A DNA stretch of 64,000 nucleotides from Collinsella aerofaciens (GTDB lineage Bacteria > Actinomycetota > Coriobacteriia > Coriobacteriales > Coriobacteriaceae): contig NZ_CABJDK010000002.1 in the NCBI RefSeq assembly GCF_902364355.1, positions 271,923 to 335,922 on the forward strand, written 5' to 3'. The notes below the pieces were generated by a model. That model searched no databases and had not been told where the DNA came from. It saw nothing but the letters and a program-made list of their open reading frames with translations. Below, piece by piece: positions 33,952-43,283 of the stretch (positions are counted from its first letter, which is position 1; every line of letters begins with the position of its first letter). Made by a program: the position numbers and the translations under genes.

Positions 33952-36507
33952 TTACTGCCCAAAGACCTCTTCGGCGATGCGCGCGCTTTCGGCGGCATCC
34001 TTGGCGTAGTAGTCCGCGCCGATCTGCTTGGCGTATTCGGGGGTGAGCACGGCGCCGCCCACGATGATCTTGACGCCCGGAACCTCGGCATGGAGCAGCT
34101 TGATGGTCTCCTCCATGGCGACGACGGTGGTGGTCATAAGCGCCGAGAGGCCGACGAGTTTGATATCGCGCTCCTTGACGGTCTTGAGTACCTCCTGCGG
34201 ATCGACGTCGCGGCCCAGGTCAAAGACGGTATAGCCGTAGTTATCGAGCAGCATCTTGACGATGTTCTTACCGATGTCGTGGATGTCGCCCTTGACGGTG
34301 GCCACGCAGATCTTACCCTTGTCGGCAATCTCGCCGGCGGGCATCAGGCGTTTGATGGTATCGAAGCCCACGCGCGCGGCCTCGGCCGAGGCCATGAGCT
34401 GCGGCAAGAAGAACTTGCCCTGGTCAAAGAGGACTCCGACCTCATCGAGGGCGGGGATAAAGTGGTCGTTGATGAGGTCCATGGCGTCGTGGTCGGCCAG
34501 CAGGCGTTCGGTCTCGGCCGCGATTTCGCCCTTGCGTCCCGAGACGACCATGTGGCGGATGGGGTCGTCATCGGCGCTTGCGGTGGTGCTTGCGGTAGGC
34601 GCGGCATCGATCGATGCTGACTGGGCGGCCGCCGGGTTGGCGGCAATCTTATACGGATCGGTCCAGCCGGCGTAGCGCTCGATGTATCCGGTCGAGCCCT
34701 CGTCCTCAACGCTCAGGACGCGATAGCTGTAGACGGTGTCCATAAAGCGCTTGGAGCCCGGGTTCATGATGGGGGCATCGAGGCCCGCGCCAAAGGCGGC
34801 GGCCAAAAAGACCGAGCCCAGCAGCGGGCGGGCAGGCAGACCAAAGCTGATGTTCGACACGCCGAGCGCGCATTTGACGCCCAGGCGCTCCTTGCACAGG
34901 GACATGGCGCGCAGGATCTGCTCGGCCTGGCGTTGATTGGTCGAGGCGGTCATGACCAGGCAGTCGATGAGGATACGGTCCGGGCCGATGCCGTAGCGGG
35001 CAGCCTCGGCCACGATGCGCTCGGCGATGGCAAAGCGGGCCTCGGCGGTATCGGGGATGCCGCCTTCGTCGAGCGTAAGGCCGACAACGTTGGTGCCGTA
35101 GTGGGCGACCAGCGGGAAGATCTCGTCCATGATCTGCTGCTTGCCGTTGACCGAGTTGATGATGGGCTTGCCGGCGTAGCGACGTACGGCGGCCTCGACG
35201 GCGGCGGGGTCGGTGGAGTCGATCTGCAGCGGCAGCAGCGTGGAGCCTTGGAGCTGCTCGGTGGCCTGTTGGATAATCTTGACCTCGTCGATCTCGGGCA
35301 GGCCCACGTTGACGTCCAGGATGTCGGCGCCCTGCTCCTGCTGGCTGATGCCCTGGCTCACCACGTAGTCCAGGTCGCCGTCGCGCAGGGCCTGCTGCAG
35401 GCGCTTTTTGCCGGTGGGGTTGATGCGCTCGCCGATGACGGCGATCTTGTGGCCGTCGCAGGGGAGGTCCACCACGGTCTGGGCGCTTGTGACCGACATG
35501 CTGGGCTTGCGGTGGCGCGGACTGGGCGTGTGGTTATCGATAAGCGTGCGCAGCGCTGCCATGTGCGCCGGCGTGGTGCCGCAGCAGCCGCCCACGACGC
35601 TTACGCCGTCCTCAATCATACCGGCGACGGCCACGGCGTACTCGGGCGCCTGGATATCAAAGACGGTGTTGCCGTCGTCGTCCACGTGGGGCAGTCCTGC
35701 GTTGGCCTGCACCATAACGGGCTTGTCCGTAACGGTGAGCATGCGAGCGGCGAGTCCTCGGAGCTCGGCCGGTCCCTGGCTGCAGTTGATGCCCAGGACG
35801 TCGGCGCCGATCGCGTCGAGCGTGATGGCAGCGACCTCGGGACTCGTGCCCAGGAAGGTGCGGCCGTCTTCCTCAAAGGTCATGGTGGCAAAAACGGGCA
35901 GGTCGGAGTTCTCGCGGCAGGCGAGGACGGCAGCCTTGATCTCGGCTAGGTCGGTCATGGTTTCGATAATAAAGAGGTCCACGCCCGCGGCGACGCCGGC
36001 GCGCACCTCCTCGGCAAAGAGGTCGTAGGCCTCGTCAAAGCTCAGGGTGCCCAGGGGACGAAGCAGCGCGCCGATGGGGCCGATGTCACCGGCGACATAG
36101 CCCGCGCCGGCCGCGCGGGCGCGGGCGACGGCGGCGGCAAAGACATCGGCCACGGTGGCGGCGCCGTCGAGTTTGTGGGCGTTCGCGCCAAAGGTGTTGG
36201 CGGTGATCACGTCGCATCCGGCCTCGACGTATTGGCGCTGGATGTCGGTGATGACTCGGGGCTCCTCAAAGTTGAGCAGCTCGGGCAGGGCGCCGGCCTT
36301 CATGCCGGCCGCCTGCAGCATGGTACCCATGCCGCCGTCGAACAGCAGGTGTCCGGTGCCCTTGATGGCGGCGCGCAGACGATCGTCCTTAATGCGAAGG
36401 TCGTCGATCGTGCGCGTCTTGTATACAGCGCCATTACGGCGTGCGGCATCAACGGGTGCCGCCAGCGCGGCACCGTCCAGATCATGAGTGATAAGCGGAG
36501 TAAACAT
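33952..36507 (-). CDS. metH: Cobalamin-dependent methionine synthase, lacking the activation domain
   Basis: An 851-residue MetH that transfers the methyl group of 5-methyltetrahydrofolate to homocysteine. Domain order: homocysteine-binding barrel with the zinc cysteines (GINCSQG near residue 250 and GGCCGTTP near 315), pterin-binding domain (VIGERINPTGKK onward), cap helices, and the cobalamin domain with the cofactor-ligand motif DIHDIGKN. The family's C-terminal SAM-binding reactivation domain is absent and is supplied by the separate gene 9 bases upstream. Start at 36507 has AGGAGCC before it. An alanine- and threonine-rich linker lies before the cap domain. Confidence 0.95.
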   Translation of the reverse strand: MFTPLITHDLDGAALAAPVDAARRNGAVYKTRTIDDLRIKDDRLRAAIKGTGHLLFDGGMGTMLQAAGMKAGALPELLNFEEPRVITDIQRQYVEAGCDVITANTFGANAHKLDGAATVADVFAAAVARARAAGAGYVAGDIGPIGALLRPLGTLSFDEAYDLFAEEVRAGVAAGVDLFIIETMTDLAEIKAAVLACRENSDLPVFATMTFEEDGRTFLGTSPEVAAITLDAIGADVLGINCSQGPAELRGLAARMLTVTDKPVMVQANAGLPHVDDDGNTVFDIQAPEYAVAVAGMIEDGVSVVGGCCGTTPAHMAALRTLIDNHTPSPRHRKPSMSVTSAQTVVDLPCDGHKIAVIGERINPTGKKRLQQALRDGDLDYVVSQGISQQEQGADILDVNVGLPEIDEVKIIQQATEQLQGSTLLPLQIDSTDPAAVEAAVRRYAGKPIINSVNGKQQIMDEIFPLVAHYGTNVVGLTLDEGGIPDTAEARFAIAERIVAEAARYGIGPDRILIDCLVMTASTNQRQAEQILRAMSLCKERLGVKCALGVSNISFGLPARPLLGSVFLAAAFGAGLDAPIMNPGSKRFMDTVYSYRVLSVEDEGSTGYIERYAGWTDPYKIAANPAAAQSASIDAAPTASTTASADDDPIRHMVVSGRKGEIAAETERLLADHDAMDLINDHFIPALDEVGVLFDQGKFFLPQLMASAEAARVGFDTIKRLMPAGEIADKGKICVATVKGDIHDIGKNIVKMLLDNYGYTVFDLGRDVDPQEVLKTVKERDIKLVGLSALMTTTVVAMEETIKLLHAEVPGVKIIVGGAVLTPEYAKQIGADYYAKDAAESARIAEEVFGQ

Positions 36508-36516
36508 CGATGGCTC

Positions 36517-37305
36517 CTAATGGCTGGAATAGCAGGTGGTGTGGGCGGCGCGGAAGCGGCAGTGCTCACGCATGCGGCAGATATTGCAGGTGGGGCGGCT
36601 CTGGGCGTCGTGGACTTCGCCGTCAAACAGACCAATCACCGCGGTCACGCTCTTGGTGGGCATGAGCAGGCTGGTCGGCGTGACGGTAAGCCCGATGAGC
36701 CGCGTGGCGTTGAGCGCATTCACGATTGAGCGCTGGGCCGTAAGCGGGCAGTCGCCATAGCCGGGACTGAAGCGCCAGTTACCGGCGAGTCCGTGTGCGG
36801 CGGCCGCAGCCTTGACCTGCTGGTCCATCTGCTCGACGGCGGCTTCTACATAGGCAGAGCATGCGGCGTCGAGCACGGCTCCCTCCAGGGGCTGCTGGGC
36901 TCCCGTGGTGCGCAGACGACGCTCGGCGTCCATGCCGAGTGTGCATGCTATGAGCGCGGCAAAGCGGGCGTCTTTGAGATGGCGATAGATATCGCGACCA
37001 CGCAGCTCAACGTTGGTGCCGACCAAGCGAATGCAAGGCTCTCCCTGCTCGTCCACGCCCATGGCATCGATGGCAAATGCGCGGCGCACGCCACGGGGCT
37101 CAATGTCCAGTTCCAGACGCTCAACGACAAGCTCAATACGCTGCGACAGCTCGGGCTCAATCTGCTGACCGCCGTAGCCCAGATAGCGCAGCATCTCGGC
37201 ACGATCGACGCGGGGATGGTGGGCATCATCGATACGATAAAGCGCCGGCGACGCAAGGTCGGCCGGCACTTCGACAGCGGTTGTATCGATGTGCGGTTTT
37301 TCCAT
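36517..37305 (-). CDS. MetH activation-domain protein (stand-alone)
   Basis: A 262-residue protein equivalent to the reactivation domain of full-length MetH, which uses SAM and a reductant to restore oxidised cobalamin. The SAM-site motif RFSPGYGDCPL (about residues 178-188) and TPTSLLMPTKSVTAVIGL match that domain. The C-terminus has a cysteine cluster (CNICRMREHC, then TTC), which could bind a metal or an iron-sulfur cluster; I infer this from spacing. It starts one base inside the metF stop (TAATG) and ends 9 bases before metH, so the three are one operon. Confidence 0.88.
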   Translation of the reverse strand: MEKPHIDTTAVEVPADLASPALYRIDDAHHPRVDRAEMLRYLGYGGQQIEPELSQRIELVVERLELDIEPRGVRRAFAIDAMGVDEQGEPCIRLVGTNVELRGRDIYRHLKDARFAALIACTLGMDAERRLRTTGAQQPLEGAVLDAACSAYVEAAVEQMDQQVKAAAAAHGLAGNWRFSPGYGDCPLTAQRSIVNALNATRLIGLTVTPTSLLMPTKSVTAVIGLFDGEVHDAQSRPTCNICRMREHCRFRAAHTTCYSSH

Positions 37306-38177
37306 TACCCCAAGCGCTCCATAATGGTTGCGGCGATTGCAGGACGGTTCATAGTGTACAGGTGCAGACCGGCGGCACCGTGCTCCTTAAGGTCGCAAAG
37401 CTGACGGGCGGCATAATCTACACCGGCTGCCTGCAGACTCTCGGGGTCGTTCTCGTACTTGGCGAGAATCTTGATGACGGGGGAGGGCAGTGACGCGCCG
37501 CACATAAAGACCATGCGGCTGATCTGCGACTTGCCCATAAACGGCATGATACCTGCGGTAATGGGCACGGTGATGCCGGCCTTGTCGGCAAGCTCGCGAA
37601 AACGATAGAAGCACTCGTTATCAAAGAAGAGCTGCGTCACAAAGAAGCTCGCGCCGGCGTCCTGTTTTTGCTTGAGGTGTTCGACCGAGAGGTTGAGATC
37701 CTCGCAGGCAATGTGGCCCTCGGGGTAGGCTGCGGCACCCACGCAAAAGCCGGCGTCGACGAGCTCGGGGATGAGGTCGCGGGCGTAGGCGTAGTCGGAG
37801 GCGGGCTTGTCGTCCTCGGTCGCGCCGGCAGGGAGATCGCCACGCAGGGCCAGGATGTTTTCCACGCCGGCGGTGCGGTACTCATCGATCTTGGCGGCGA
37901 TATCGGCGTGGGTACGGCCCACACAGGTGAGGTGCGCCACCGAGGGCGTATCGAATTCGCTCGTAATCATATGCGCGATGGGGGCGGTGGTGGCGCCGTT
38001 GCCCGAGCCGCCAGCCGAGCAGGTGACCGAGACAAAGCTCGGCGAAAGCTTGCACAGATTGCCTGCCACTTCGCGAGCCGTGTCGAGGGTAAGCTCGCCC
38101 TTGGGCGGGAACATCTCAAACGAAACGGGTGCAGTGCCCTGGGATGCTGCCTGCTTAAAAACCTCGTCGACGCGCAT
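37305..38177 (-). CDS. metF: Methylenetetrahydrofolate reductase
   Basis: A 290-residue flavoprotein that makes 5-methyltetrahydrofolate for MetH. The start at 38177 follows AAAGGAGC. The N-terminal VSFEMFPPKGE carries the catalytic Glu, HLTCVGRTHADI and NILALRGDLPAG line the FAD and folate sites, and QLFFDNECFYRF is typical. It heads the operon metF, activation protein, metH. The shared region with the divergent glnN (38178-38600) carries several inverted repeats but no recognised SAM or cobalamin riboswitch. Confidence 0.95.
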   Translation of the reverse strand: MRVDEVFKQAASQGTAPVSFEMFPPKGELTLDTAREVAGNLCKLSPSFVSVTCSAGGSGNGATTAPIAHMITSEFDTPSVAHLTCVGRTHADIAAKIDEYRTAGVENILALRGDLPAGATEDDKPASDYAYARDLIPELVDAGFCVGAAAYPEGHIACEDLNLSVEHLKQKQDAGASFFVTQLFFDNECFYRFRELADKAGITVPITAGIMPFMGKSQISRMVFMCGASLPSPVIKILAKYENDPESLQAAGVDYAARQLCDLKEHGAAGLHLYTMNRPAIAATIMERLG

Positions 38178-38600
38178 ATCGTGCTCCTTTAGATATTTAG
38201 TGCGATGTATTGTAAGGATTCTACAGCACCACTGTGTCACGGTGGAGTTTTACTCGCTATCTAGGGATACCAATCAAAGATGCCTTGCTATCGGCATTCC
38301 CTATAACAACGCAGCTCATTGGGTGCGGGGTTATAAAGACTGGTATCTGATGCGAAATACCAGTCAATTTAGCCCCGTCCTAAATTGACTACCCTTAAAC
38401 CATGCGGGGAGGTCTGCAATTTATACAGTTCATTGGCTGTTAAGGGTGGCAATACTGCCGCGATGCGGTAACCTCATTGATTGGTTTCGCGACAGCAACA
38501 CAACGGTAATGTCGCGGAAACACGGCGAGCCTAAGCTATGACTCGTTCGTTAGTAATCAACACCGCTTCTCACGCGGTGCCGATACGAAGGGAGTTCCGT
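38178..38600. promoter_or_regulatory. 423-base divergent control region between metF and glnN
   Basis: No gene. Four inverted repeats are visible toward glnN: GACTGGTAT / ATACCAGTC (38338-38365), GTCAATTTAG / CTAAATTGAC (38363-38389), ACCCTTAA / TTAAGGGT (from 38391 to about 38447), and CGCGACA / TGTCGCG (38488-38516). The first two share bases and are mutually exclusive as RNA. Minus-strand TAGAAT and TACAAT near 38205-38225 could be -10 boxes for metF. Confidence 0.6.
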
Positions 38601-40688
38601 ATGGCCGATCTTACTGACCGCTTCGGGACCATGGTGTTCTCTGAGGAAGTCATGAAGGACTACCTCCCCAAGGACATTTGGAAGCGCCTTGCCGCAACCC
38701 TCGAGGAGGGTGAGCCGCTCGACCTGGATGTGGCCAACGCCGTCGCTCACGCCATGAAGGTTTGGGCCATCTCCAAGGGTGCTACGCACTACGCGCACTG
38801 GTTCCAGCCGCTTTCGGGCATTACTTCCGAGAAGCACGACAGCTTCCTCGAGCCCAACCACGACGGCACCGCCATTACCAAGTTTACGGGCAAGAACCTC
38901 ATTCAGGGCGAGCCGGACGCCTCCAGCTTCCCCAACGGCGGCCTGCGCGCCACCTTCGAGGCCCGTGGCTACACCGCTTGGGATCCCACCAGCCCCGCCT
39001 TTATCAAGGACGATGTCCTGTGCATCCCCACGGCTTTCTGCTCCTACACGGGCGAGGCCCTGGACAAGAAGACCCCGCTGCTGCGTTCCATGACTGCGCT
39101 CTCGCGTGAGTCCAAGCGCGTTTTGGCGCTGTTTGGCAAGACCCCCAAGAAGGTCGTTCCTTCCGTGGGCGATGAGCAGGAGTACTTCCTGATCAAGAAG
39201 GACGCTTACCGCAAGCGCAGGGACCTGGTCATCACCGGTCGCACCCTCTTTGGCGCTGCCCCCTGCAAGGGCCAGGAGCTCGAGGAGCACTACTTTGGCG
39301 CTATCCGCCCCACCGTCTCGGCCTATATGAAGGACCTGGACGATGAACTGTGGGCGCTTGGCATTCCTGCCAAGACCAAGCACAACGAGGTCGCTCCCTG
39401 CCAGCATGAGCTCGCTCCTGTCTATGGCGAGGTGAACGAGGCCATCGACCAGAACCTGGTCATGATGGAGAAGATGAAGCTCATCGCCTCCCGTCACGAC
39501 TTGGTCTGCCTGCTGCACGAGAAGCCCTTTGAGGGCATCAACGGTTCGGGCAAGCACAACAACTGGTCGCTTGGCACCGAGTCCGAGAACCTGCTCGACC
39601 CGGGCGACACCCCGCTCGACAACCTGCAGTTCATCGTCTTCCTCACCGCGGTGATCGAGGCCGTCGATAACTATCAGGAGCTCCTGCGTGCCTCCGTTGC
39701 CTCGGCCGGCAACGATCATCGTCTGGGCGCCAACGAGGCTCCTCCGGCGATTATGTCCATCTTCCTGGGCGACCAGCTTACCGAGGTCGTCGAGAAGATC
39801 ATCGATGGCAAGGCTTCCGTCCATGCCACGCGCGGCGTGCTCGACCTGGGCGCCGATACCCTGCCCAAGCTGATGCAGGACAACACCGACCGCAACCGCA
39901 CCTCCCCGTTTGCCTTCACCGGCAACAAGTTCGAGTTCCGTGCCTGCGGCTCCGAGCAGAACGTCTCCGACTCCAACCTGGTGCTCGATGCCGCCGTGGC
40001 CAAGTCGCTCAAGTCCTTCGCCGACGCACTCGAGGGTACGCCCGAGGATAAGTTCCAGGACGCCGCGCTCGAGTACTGCAAGAAGGTGCTGACCGATCAC
40101 CAGCGCATCCTGTTCTCCGGCGACGGTTACTCCGACGAGTGGCCCATCGAGGCCGAGAAGCGCGGCCTTGCCAACAACAAGACCACGGCCGACGCTCTTC
40201 CCGCCTTTGTTTCCGATAAGGCTATCGCGCTCTTTGAGGAGACGGGCGTTCTGACCCGCGCCGAGGCCCAGTGCCGCTATGACTGCAAGCTCGAGAAGTA
40301 CAACAAGCTCATGAACATCGAGGCCACCACGATGGTTCGCGAGGCGCGTCGTACCTATCGTCCGGTCATTACCGCCTATGCCACCAAGGTCGCTAAGGGC
40401 CTTGAGACTATTCGTGCCGCCGGTGCTGAGGCCGCCATGCAGTGCGAGCAGAACACGCTCAACAAGCTCTGCAACGGCATCACCGCCATCAACGACTCCA
40501 TCAAGGCGCTCGACGCCGTACATCAGAAGGCCGAGGCTCTCGATGGCCAGGAGCAGGCCAACGTGTACGCGCACGAGGTCGTTCCTGCTATGGATACGCT
40601 GCGCGCCGCCGTGGATGCCATGGAGGAGATCGTGGCAGCCGACTACTGGCCGGTTCCGACCTACGACGACATCCTGTTCTACGTGTAG
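38601..40688 (+). CDS. glnN: Glutamine synthetase, type III
   Basis: A 695-residue type III glutamine synthetase, the long dodecameric form that condenses glutamate and ammonia. The start at 38601 ([18 protein letters not shown]) has AAGGGAG upstream; the ATG at 38538 lacks one. Visible motifs are [10 protein letters not shown] near residue 60, GDEQEYFLI (metal-binding Glu residues), [14 protein letters not shown] (ATP/glutamate site) and [15 protein letters not shown]. The C-terminal 200 residues are helical as usual for type III. It is monocistronic, ended by a hairpin terminator. Nitrogen control is likely through the structured upstream region, which is inference. Confidence 0.95.
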   Translation: MADLTDRFGTMVFSEEVMKDYLPKDIWKRLAATLEEGEPLDLDVANAVAHAMKVWAISKGATHYAHWFQPLSGITSEKHDSFLEPNHDGTAITKFTGKNLIQGEPDASSFPNGGLRATFEARGYTAWDPTSPAFIKDDVLCIPTAFCSYTGEALDKKTPLLRSMTALSRESKRVLALFGKTPKKVVPSVGDEQEYFLIKKDAYRKRRDLVITGRTLFGAAPCKGQELEEHYFGAIRPTVSAYMKDLDDELWALGIPAKTKHNEVAPCQHELAPVYGEVNEAIDQNLVMMEKMKLIASRHDLVCLLHEKPFEGINGSGKHNNWSLGTESENLLDPGDTPLDNLQFIVFLTAVIEAVDNYQELLRASVASAGNDHRLGANEAPPAIMSIFLGDQLTEVVEKIIDGKASVHATRGVLDLGADTLPKLMQDNTDRNRTSPFAFTGNKFEFRACGSEQNVSDSNLVLDAAVAKSLKSFADALEGTPEDKFQDAALEYCKKVLTDHQRILFSGDGYSDEWPIEAEKRGLANNKTTADALPAFVSDKAIALFEETGVLTRAEAQCRYDCKLEKYNKLMNIEATTMVREARRTYRPVITAYATKVAKGLETIRAAGAEAAMQCEQNTLNKLCNGITAINDSIKALDAVHQKAEALDGQEQANVYAHEVVPAMDTLRAAVDAMEEIVAADYWPVPTYDDILFYV

Positions 40689-40717
40689 GGCGTAACTGAC
40701 ATATCGTCACGGTATTG

Positions 40718-40756
40718 AGCCGGGGTCCGCATCGCGCGGGCCCCGGCTATTTGTTT
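40718..40756 (+). terminator. Terminator of glnN
   Basis: A 13-bp stem AGCCGGGGTCCGC / GCGGGCCCCGGCT (one G-U), 5-base loop, then ATTTGTTT. Confidence 0.8.
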
Positions 40757-40782
40757 GCGAAGGACGCTTTGGAGTCCGTTTT

Positions 40783-40840
40783 GCCGCCGATTTGCCGGGA
40801 TCCGCACCCTGTCGGGTTCGAATCCCGGCATATCGGTAGC
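40783..40840 (+). other. tRNA T-arm remnant
   Basis: GTCGGGTTCGAATCCCGGC is a complete T-arm, and a matching CCGAT...ATCGG lies around it, but there is no D-arm, anticodon arm or CCA. It looks like a leftover tRNA 3' end, as often left by integrative elements. Confidence 0.4.
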
Positions 40841-40872
40841 AAAAAGCCCGCTACCGAATTGGTAACGGGCTT
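40841..40872 (-). terminator. Terminator of tRNA-Glu
   Basis: On the minus strand AAGCCCGTTACC / GGTAGCGGGCTT (one mismatch) with a 5-base loop, followed by TTT. It lies 12 bases after the tRNA 3' end. Confidence 0.75.
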
Positions 40873-40883
40873 CTCAGATTTTG

Positions 40884-40960
40884 TGGTGCCCCCAGCGGGA
40901 TTCGAACCCGCGATATCCACCTTGAAAGGGTGGCGTCCTTGGCCGCTAGACGATGGGGAC
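40884..40960 (-). tRNA. tRNA-Glu (anticodon TTC)
   Basis: A 77-base tRNA including an encoded CCA. The acceptor GTCCCCA pairs with TGGGGGC (one G-U), the anticodon loop is CTTTCAA giving TTC, and the T-arm is GGGTTCGAATCCC. Its Glu charging is also the substrate entry for GatCAB-type amidation on tRNA-Gln. Confidence 0.96.
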
Positions 40961-41020
40961 AGCGGGGAAGAGTATAGCAGACTTTTTTGCCGGCGCGTAT
41001 ATCGTTGGCAAACTGGAAAA

Positions 41021-41053
41021 CCACCACAAAGGTGCCTGTCCCCTTTGTGGTGG
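41021..41053 (-). repeat. GGGACAGG-loop hairpin element, copy 2
   Basis: On the minus strand CCACCACAAAGG / CCTTTGTGGTGG encloses GGACAGGCA and is followed by TTTT. It is 31 of 33 bases identical to copy 1 at 8358. It lies 7 bases after the MurT-GatD stop and could terminate that operon. Confidence 0.8.
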
Positions 41054-41060
41054 TGAGGTG

Positions 41061-43238
41061 CTAGGAGAGGAGCTTCATGGCGGCGTCGTGGGCGGCGTGC
41101 TCGTAGGTGTCGTCGAGGGGTTTGAGCGGCAGCAGGGCGGCGGCCTGTGTGTCGCCACGGCGCTCGAGGGCGTGCGCGATGAGCCAGTCGGCGAGTTCGG
41201 GGTTCTTGGGCAGCGCCGGGCCATGCAGGTACGTGCCGATGACACCCTTGTAGATGAGACCCTCAAAGCCATCGTCGCCGTTGTTGCCGGTGCCCGTGAC
41301 GACGGACGTTCCGAGCGGCGTGGCATCGGCGTCCAAAAGCGTGCGGCCACCGTGGTTCTCGAATCCCACAAAGGGCTCGGGTGCCAGGTCGGTCTTGACG
41401 GCGACGTTGCCGATCAGGCGGTCGGAGCCGCGTACGGTCTCGGCGGCAATGACGCCCAGGCCCTCGATGCGATTTTCGCCCATATAGTACGAACGGCCGA
41501 GCAGCTGATAGCTGCCGCAGATGGCGAGCAGCGAACCGCCGTCCTCAACATAGGCTGCGACCTTGTCTTTTTGGGCGAGCAGCTCGTGTGCCACGGCTAG
41601 CTGGTCGCGATCGGATCCGCCGCCCATCATGACGATATCGGCATCATGCAGATCGAGCACCTCGCCCATGCGGACCTCATCCACGCGAACGGGGATGCCG
41701 CGCCAGGCGCAGCGGCGCTCGAGGGCGATGACGTTGCCGCCGTCGCCATAGAGGTTGAGGGCATCGGGATACAGGTAGACGATGCGCAGCGGGCGCGAGA
41801 GCTCGACTGGCGCGATATCGGTGGGGACAGCGCTACCATCGGCGCGCGTTACGGCGTGGGAGGCGACCGAACTTGCATCGGTGCCTTTGAGCCCGTCGAG
41901 TTCTTTGACCAGCGGCGGGAAGGCCGTGTAGTTGGCGACGGCGTAGAAGGTGTCATCGGCGGCCTCGTCTGCCATGGCGCCAATTGCCTGCGCGACGTCC
42001 GAGATAATGGCGGCGTCGATGCCGGCGTACTTGAGGCGCACCTGCATATCGTGTGCACGCGTGCCGCCGGCAAAGGCGACAAGCCCCGAGGTATCGGCGA
42101 TGCGCTCGAAGTCGACGTCGTAGATCCACGAGACATCGTGGCCGTCGGCGTCGTTGTCATTGAGGAAGAAAGCGCAGAGTCTGCCGTCTGCCGTCTTGAT
42201 GGACTGGATTTGTCGATCGAAGCCTACGGGATTCTTGGCCAGGTTGGCCTCGACGGTGCGGCCGGCGATATCCCAGCGCCCCATACGACCGCCGGCAGGC
42301 ACATAGGCATCGAGCGTAGGCTGTAGAAGCGCCGTGTTCACGCCCAACTCGTGTGTGGCAAAGAAGGCGGCGGCAACGTTATAGACCATGTACAGACCGT
42401 TGTAGCGCGTGGCGATGTGCGTTGCGGGTGCGTCGGTATCGGGTCCAAAGACAAGGTCAAAGCCGTAGCCGTCGCAGCCGAGTTCCACGCCCGTCACGCG
42501 ACGGACAAGCGCAGGGCGGGCCCAGCCGCACGAGGGGCAATGGTAGGCGCCGAGTTGACCATACTGTACGTAGTCGTACTCCAACGGGGCGTTGCACTGC
42601 GAGCAAAAGCGCGAGTCGCTAATGCGGTCGGACTCGGTGCCCGTGGCGCCGTCGATGCCAAAGGCAATACTCGCGTTGGGAACGCGCGCGGCAATCGAGG
42701 CGCACAGCGGGTCGTCGGCGTTGTAGATGAGCGTCGTTGCCGGCGAAAGCTCCAACGCGTGGGCGATGACCTCCTGGGTGTGATCGATCTCGCCATAGCG
42801 ATCTAGCTGGTCACGGAACAGGTTGAGCAGCACGAAGTACGTCGGCTTGAGCTTGGGCAGGACGCGCACAGTGTAGAGCTCATCGCATTCAAAAACGCCT
42901 ACGCGCTTGCCACTGCTGGTGTGCTTAAGGCCGCCGCGGGCCTCGAGCAGAGCACCCACCACACCAGGCTCCATATTGTTGCCGGCACGGTTGCACACCA
43001 CGGTAGCACCGCTGGCAGCAACGGCGTCGGCGATGAGGTTGGAGGTGGTGGTCTTGCCGTTGGTGCCGGTGATCACCACGCTGCGGTCGACCAGGCTCGC
43101 GAGGTCGCTTAGCAGCTCGGGGTCGATCTTCATGGCGATGCGGCCGGGGAGTACGCCGCCCTGGCGCTTAAGGACGGAGCGCAGCCCCCAGCGGGCGATA
43201 TCGCTCGAGGCACAGGCGAGAGATGAGCGGAAGTTCAT
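41061..43238 (-). CDS. Fused MurT-GatD lipid II isoglutaminyl synthase
   Basis: A 725-residue single protein combining both subunits of the enzyme that amidates D-glutamate of lipid II to D-isoglutamine. Residues about 1-465 are MurT-like: ATP-binding GTNGKTTT, a four-cysteine zinc ribbon (CSQCNAPLEYD...CPSCGW, about residues 209-238) and the DUF1727-type C-terminal domain. Residues about 485-710 are GatD-like, a class I glutamine amidotransferase with nucleophile Cys in AICGSYQLLG and catalytic His in GTYLHGPALP. In well-studied species these are two genes. No stop or frameshift separates them here. The start at 43238 follows AGGAACGG. It is third in an operon after two TPR-like proteins. 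Confidence 0.9.
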   Translation of the reverse strand: MNFRSSLACASSDIARWGLRSVLKRQGGVLPGRIAMKIDPELLSDLASLVDRSVVITGTNGKTTTSNLIADAVAASGATVVCNRAGNNMEPGVVGALLEARGGLKHTSSGKRVGVFECDELYTVRVLPKLKPTYFVLLNLFRDQLDRYGEIDHTQEVIAHALELSPATTLIYNADDPLCASIAARVPNASIAFGIDGATGTESDRISDSRFCSQCNAPLEYDYVQYGQLGAYHCPSCGWARPALVRRVTGVELGCDGYGFDLVFGPDTDAPATHIATRYNGLYMVYNVAAAFFATHELGVNTALLQPTLDAYVPAGGRMGRWDIAGRTVEANLAKNPVGFDRQIQSIKTADGRLCAFFLNDNDADGHDVSWIYDVDFERIADTSGLVAFAGGTRAHDMQVRLKYAGIDAAIISDVAQAIGAMADEAADDTFYAVANYTAFPPLVKELDGLKGTDASSVASHAVTRADGSAVPTDIAPVELSRPLRIVYLYPDALNLYGDGGNVIALERRCAWRGIPVRVDEVRMGEVLDLHDADIVMMGGGSDRDQLAVAHELLAQKDKVAAYVEDGGSLLAICGSYQLLGRSYYMGENRIEGLGVIAAETVRGSDRLIGNVAVKTDLAPEPFVGFENHGGRTLLDADATPLGTSVVTGTGNNGDDGFEGLIYKGVIGTYLHGPALPKNPELADWLIAHALERRGDTQAAALLPLKPLDDTYEHAAHDAAMKLLS

Positions 43239-43283
43239 GAAGCCGTTCCTAACGTGAATGACATGGTCGTGGCGTTTGCGCCG

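Noticed and set aside
38178..38600. SAM or cobalamin riboswitch for metF
   Set aside because: I saw no B12-box or SAM-I core sequence on the minus strand; the inverted repeats lie toward glnN instead.
40715..41056. 113-codon plus-strand frame across the tRNA-Glu region
   Set aside because: It reads through a terminator, a tRNA on the other strand and a hairpin repeat; the peptide is a known tRNA-derived artefact type.
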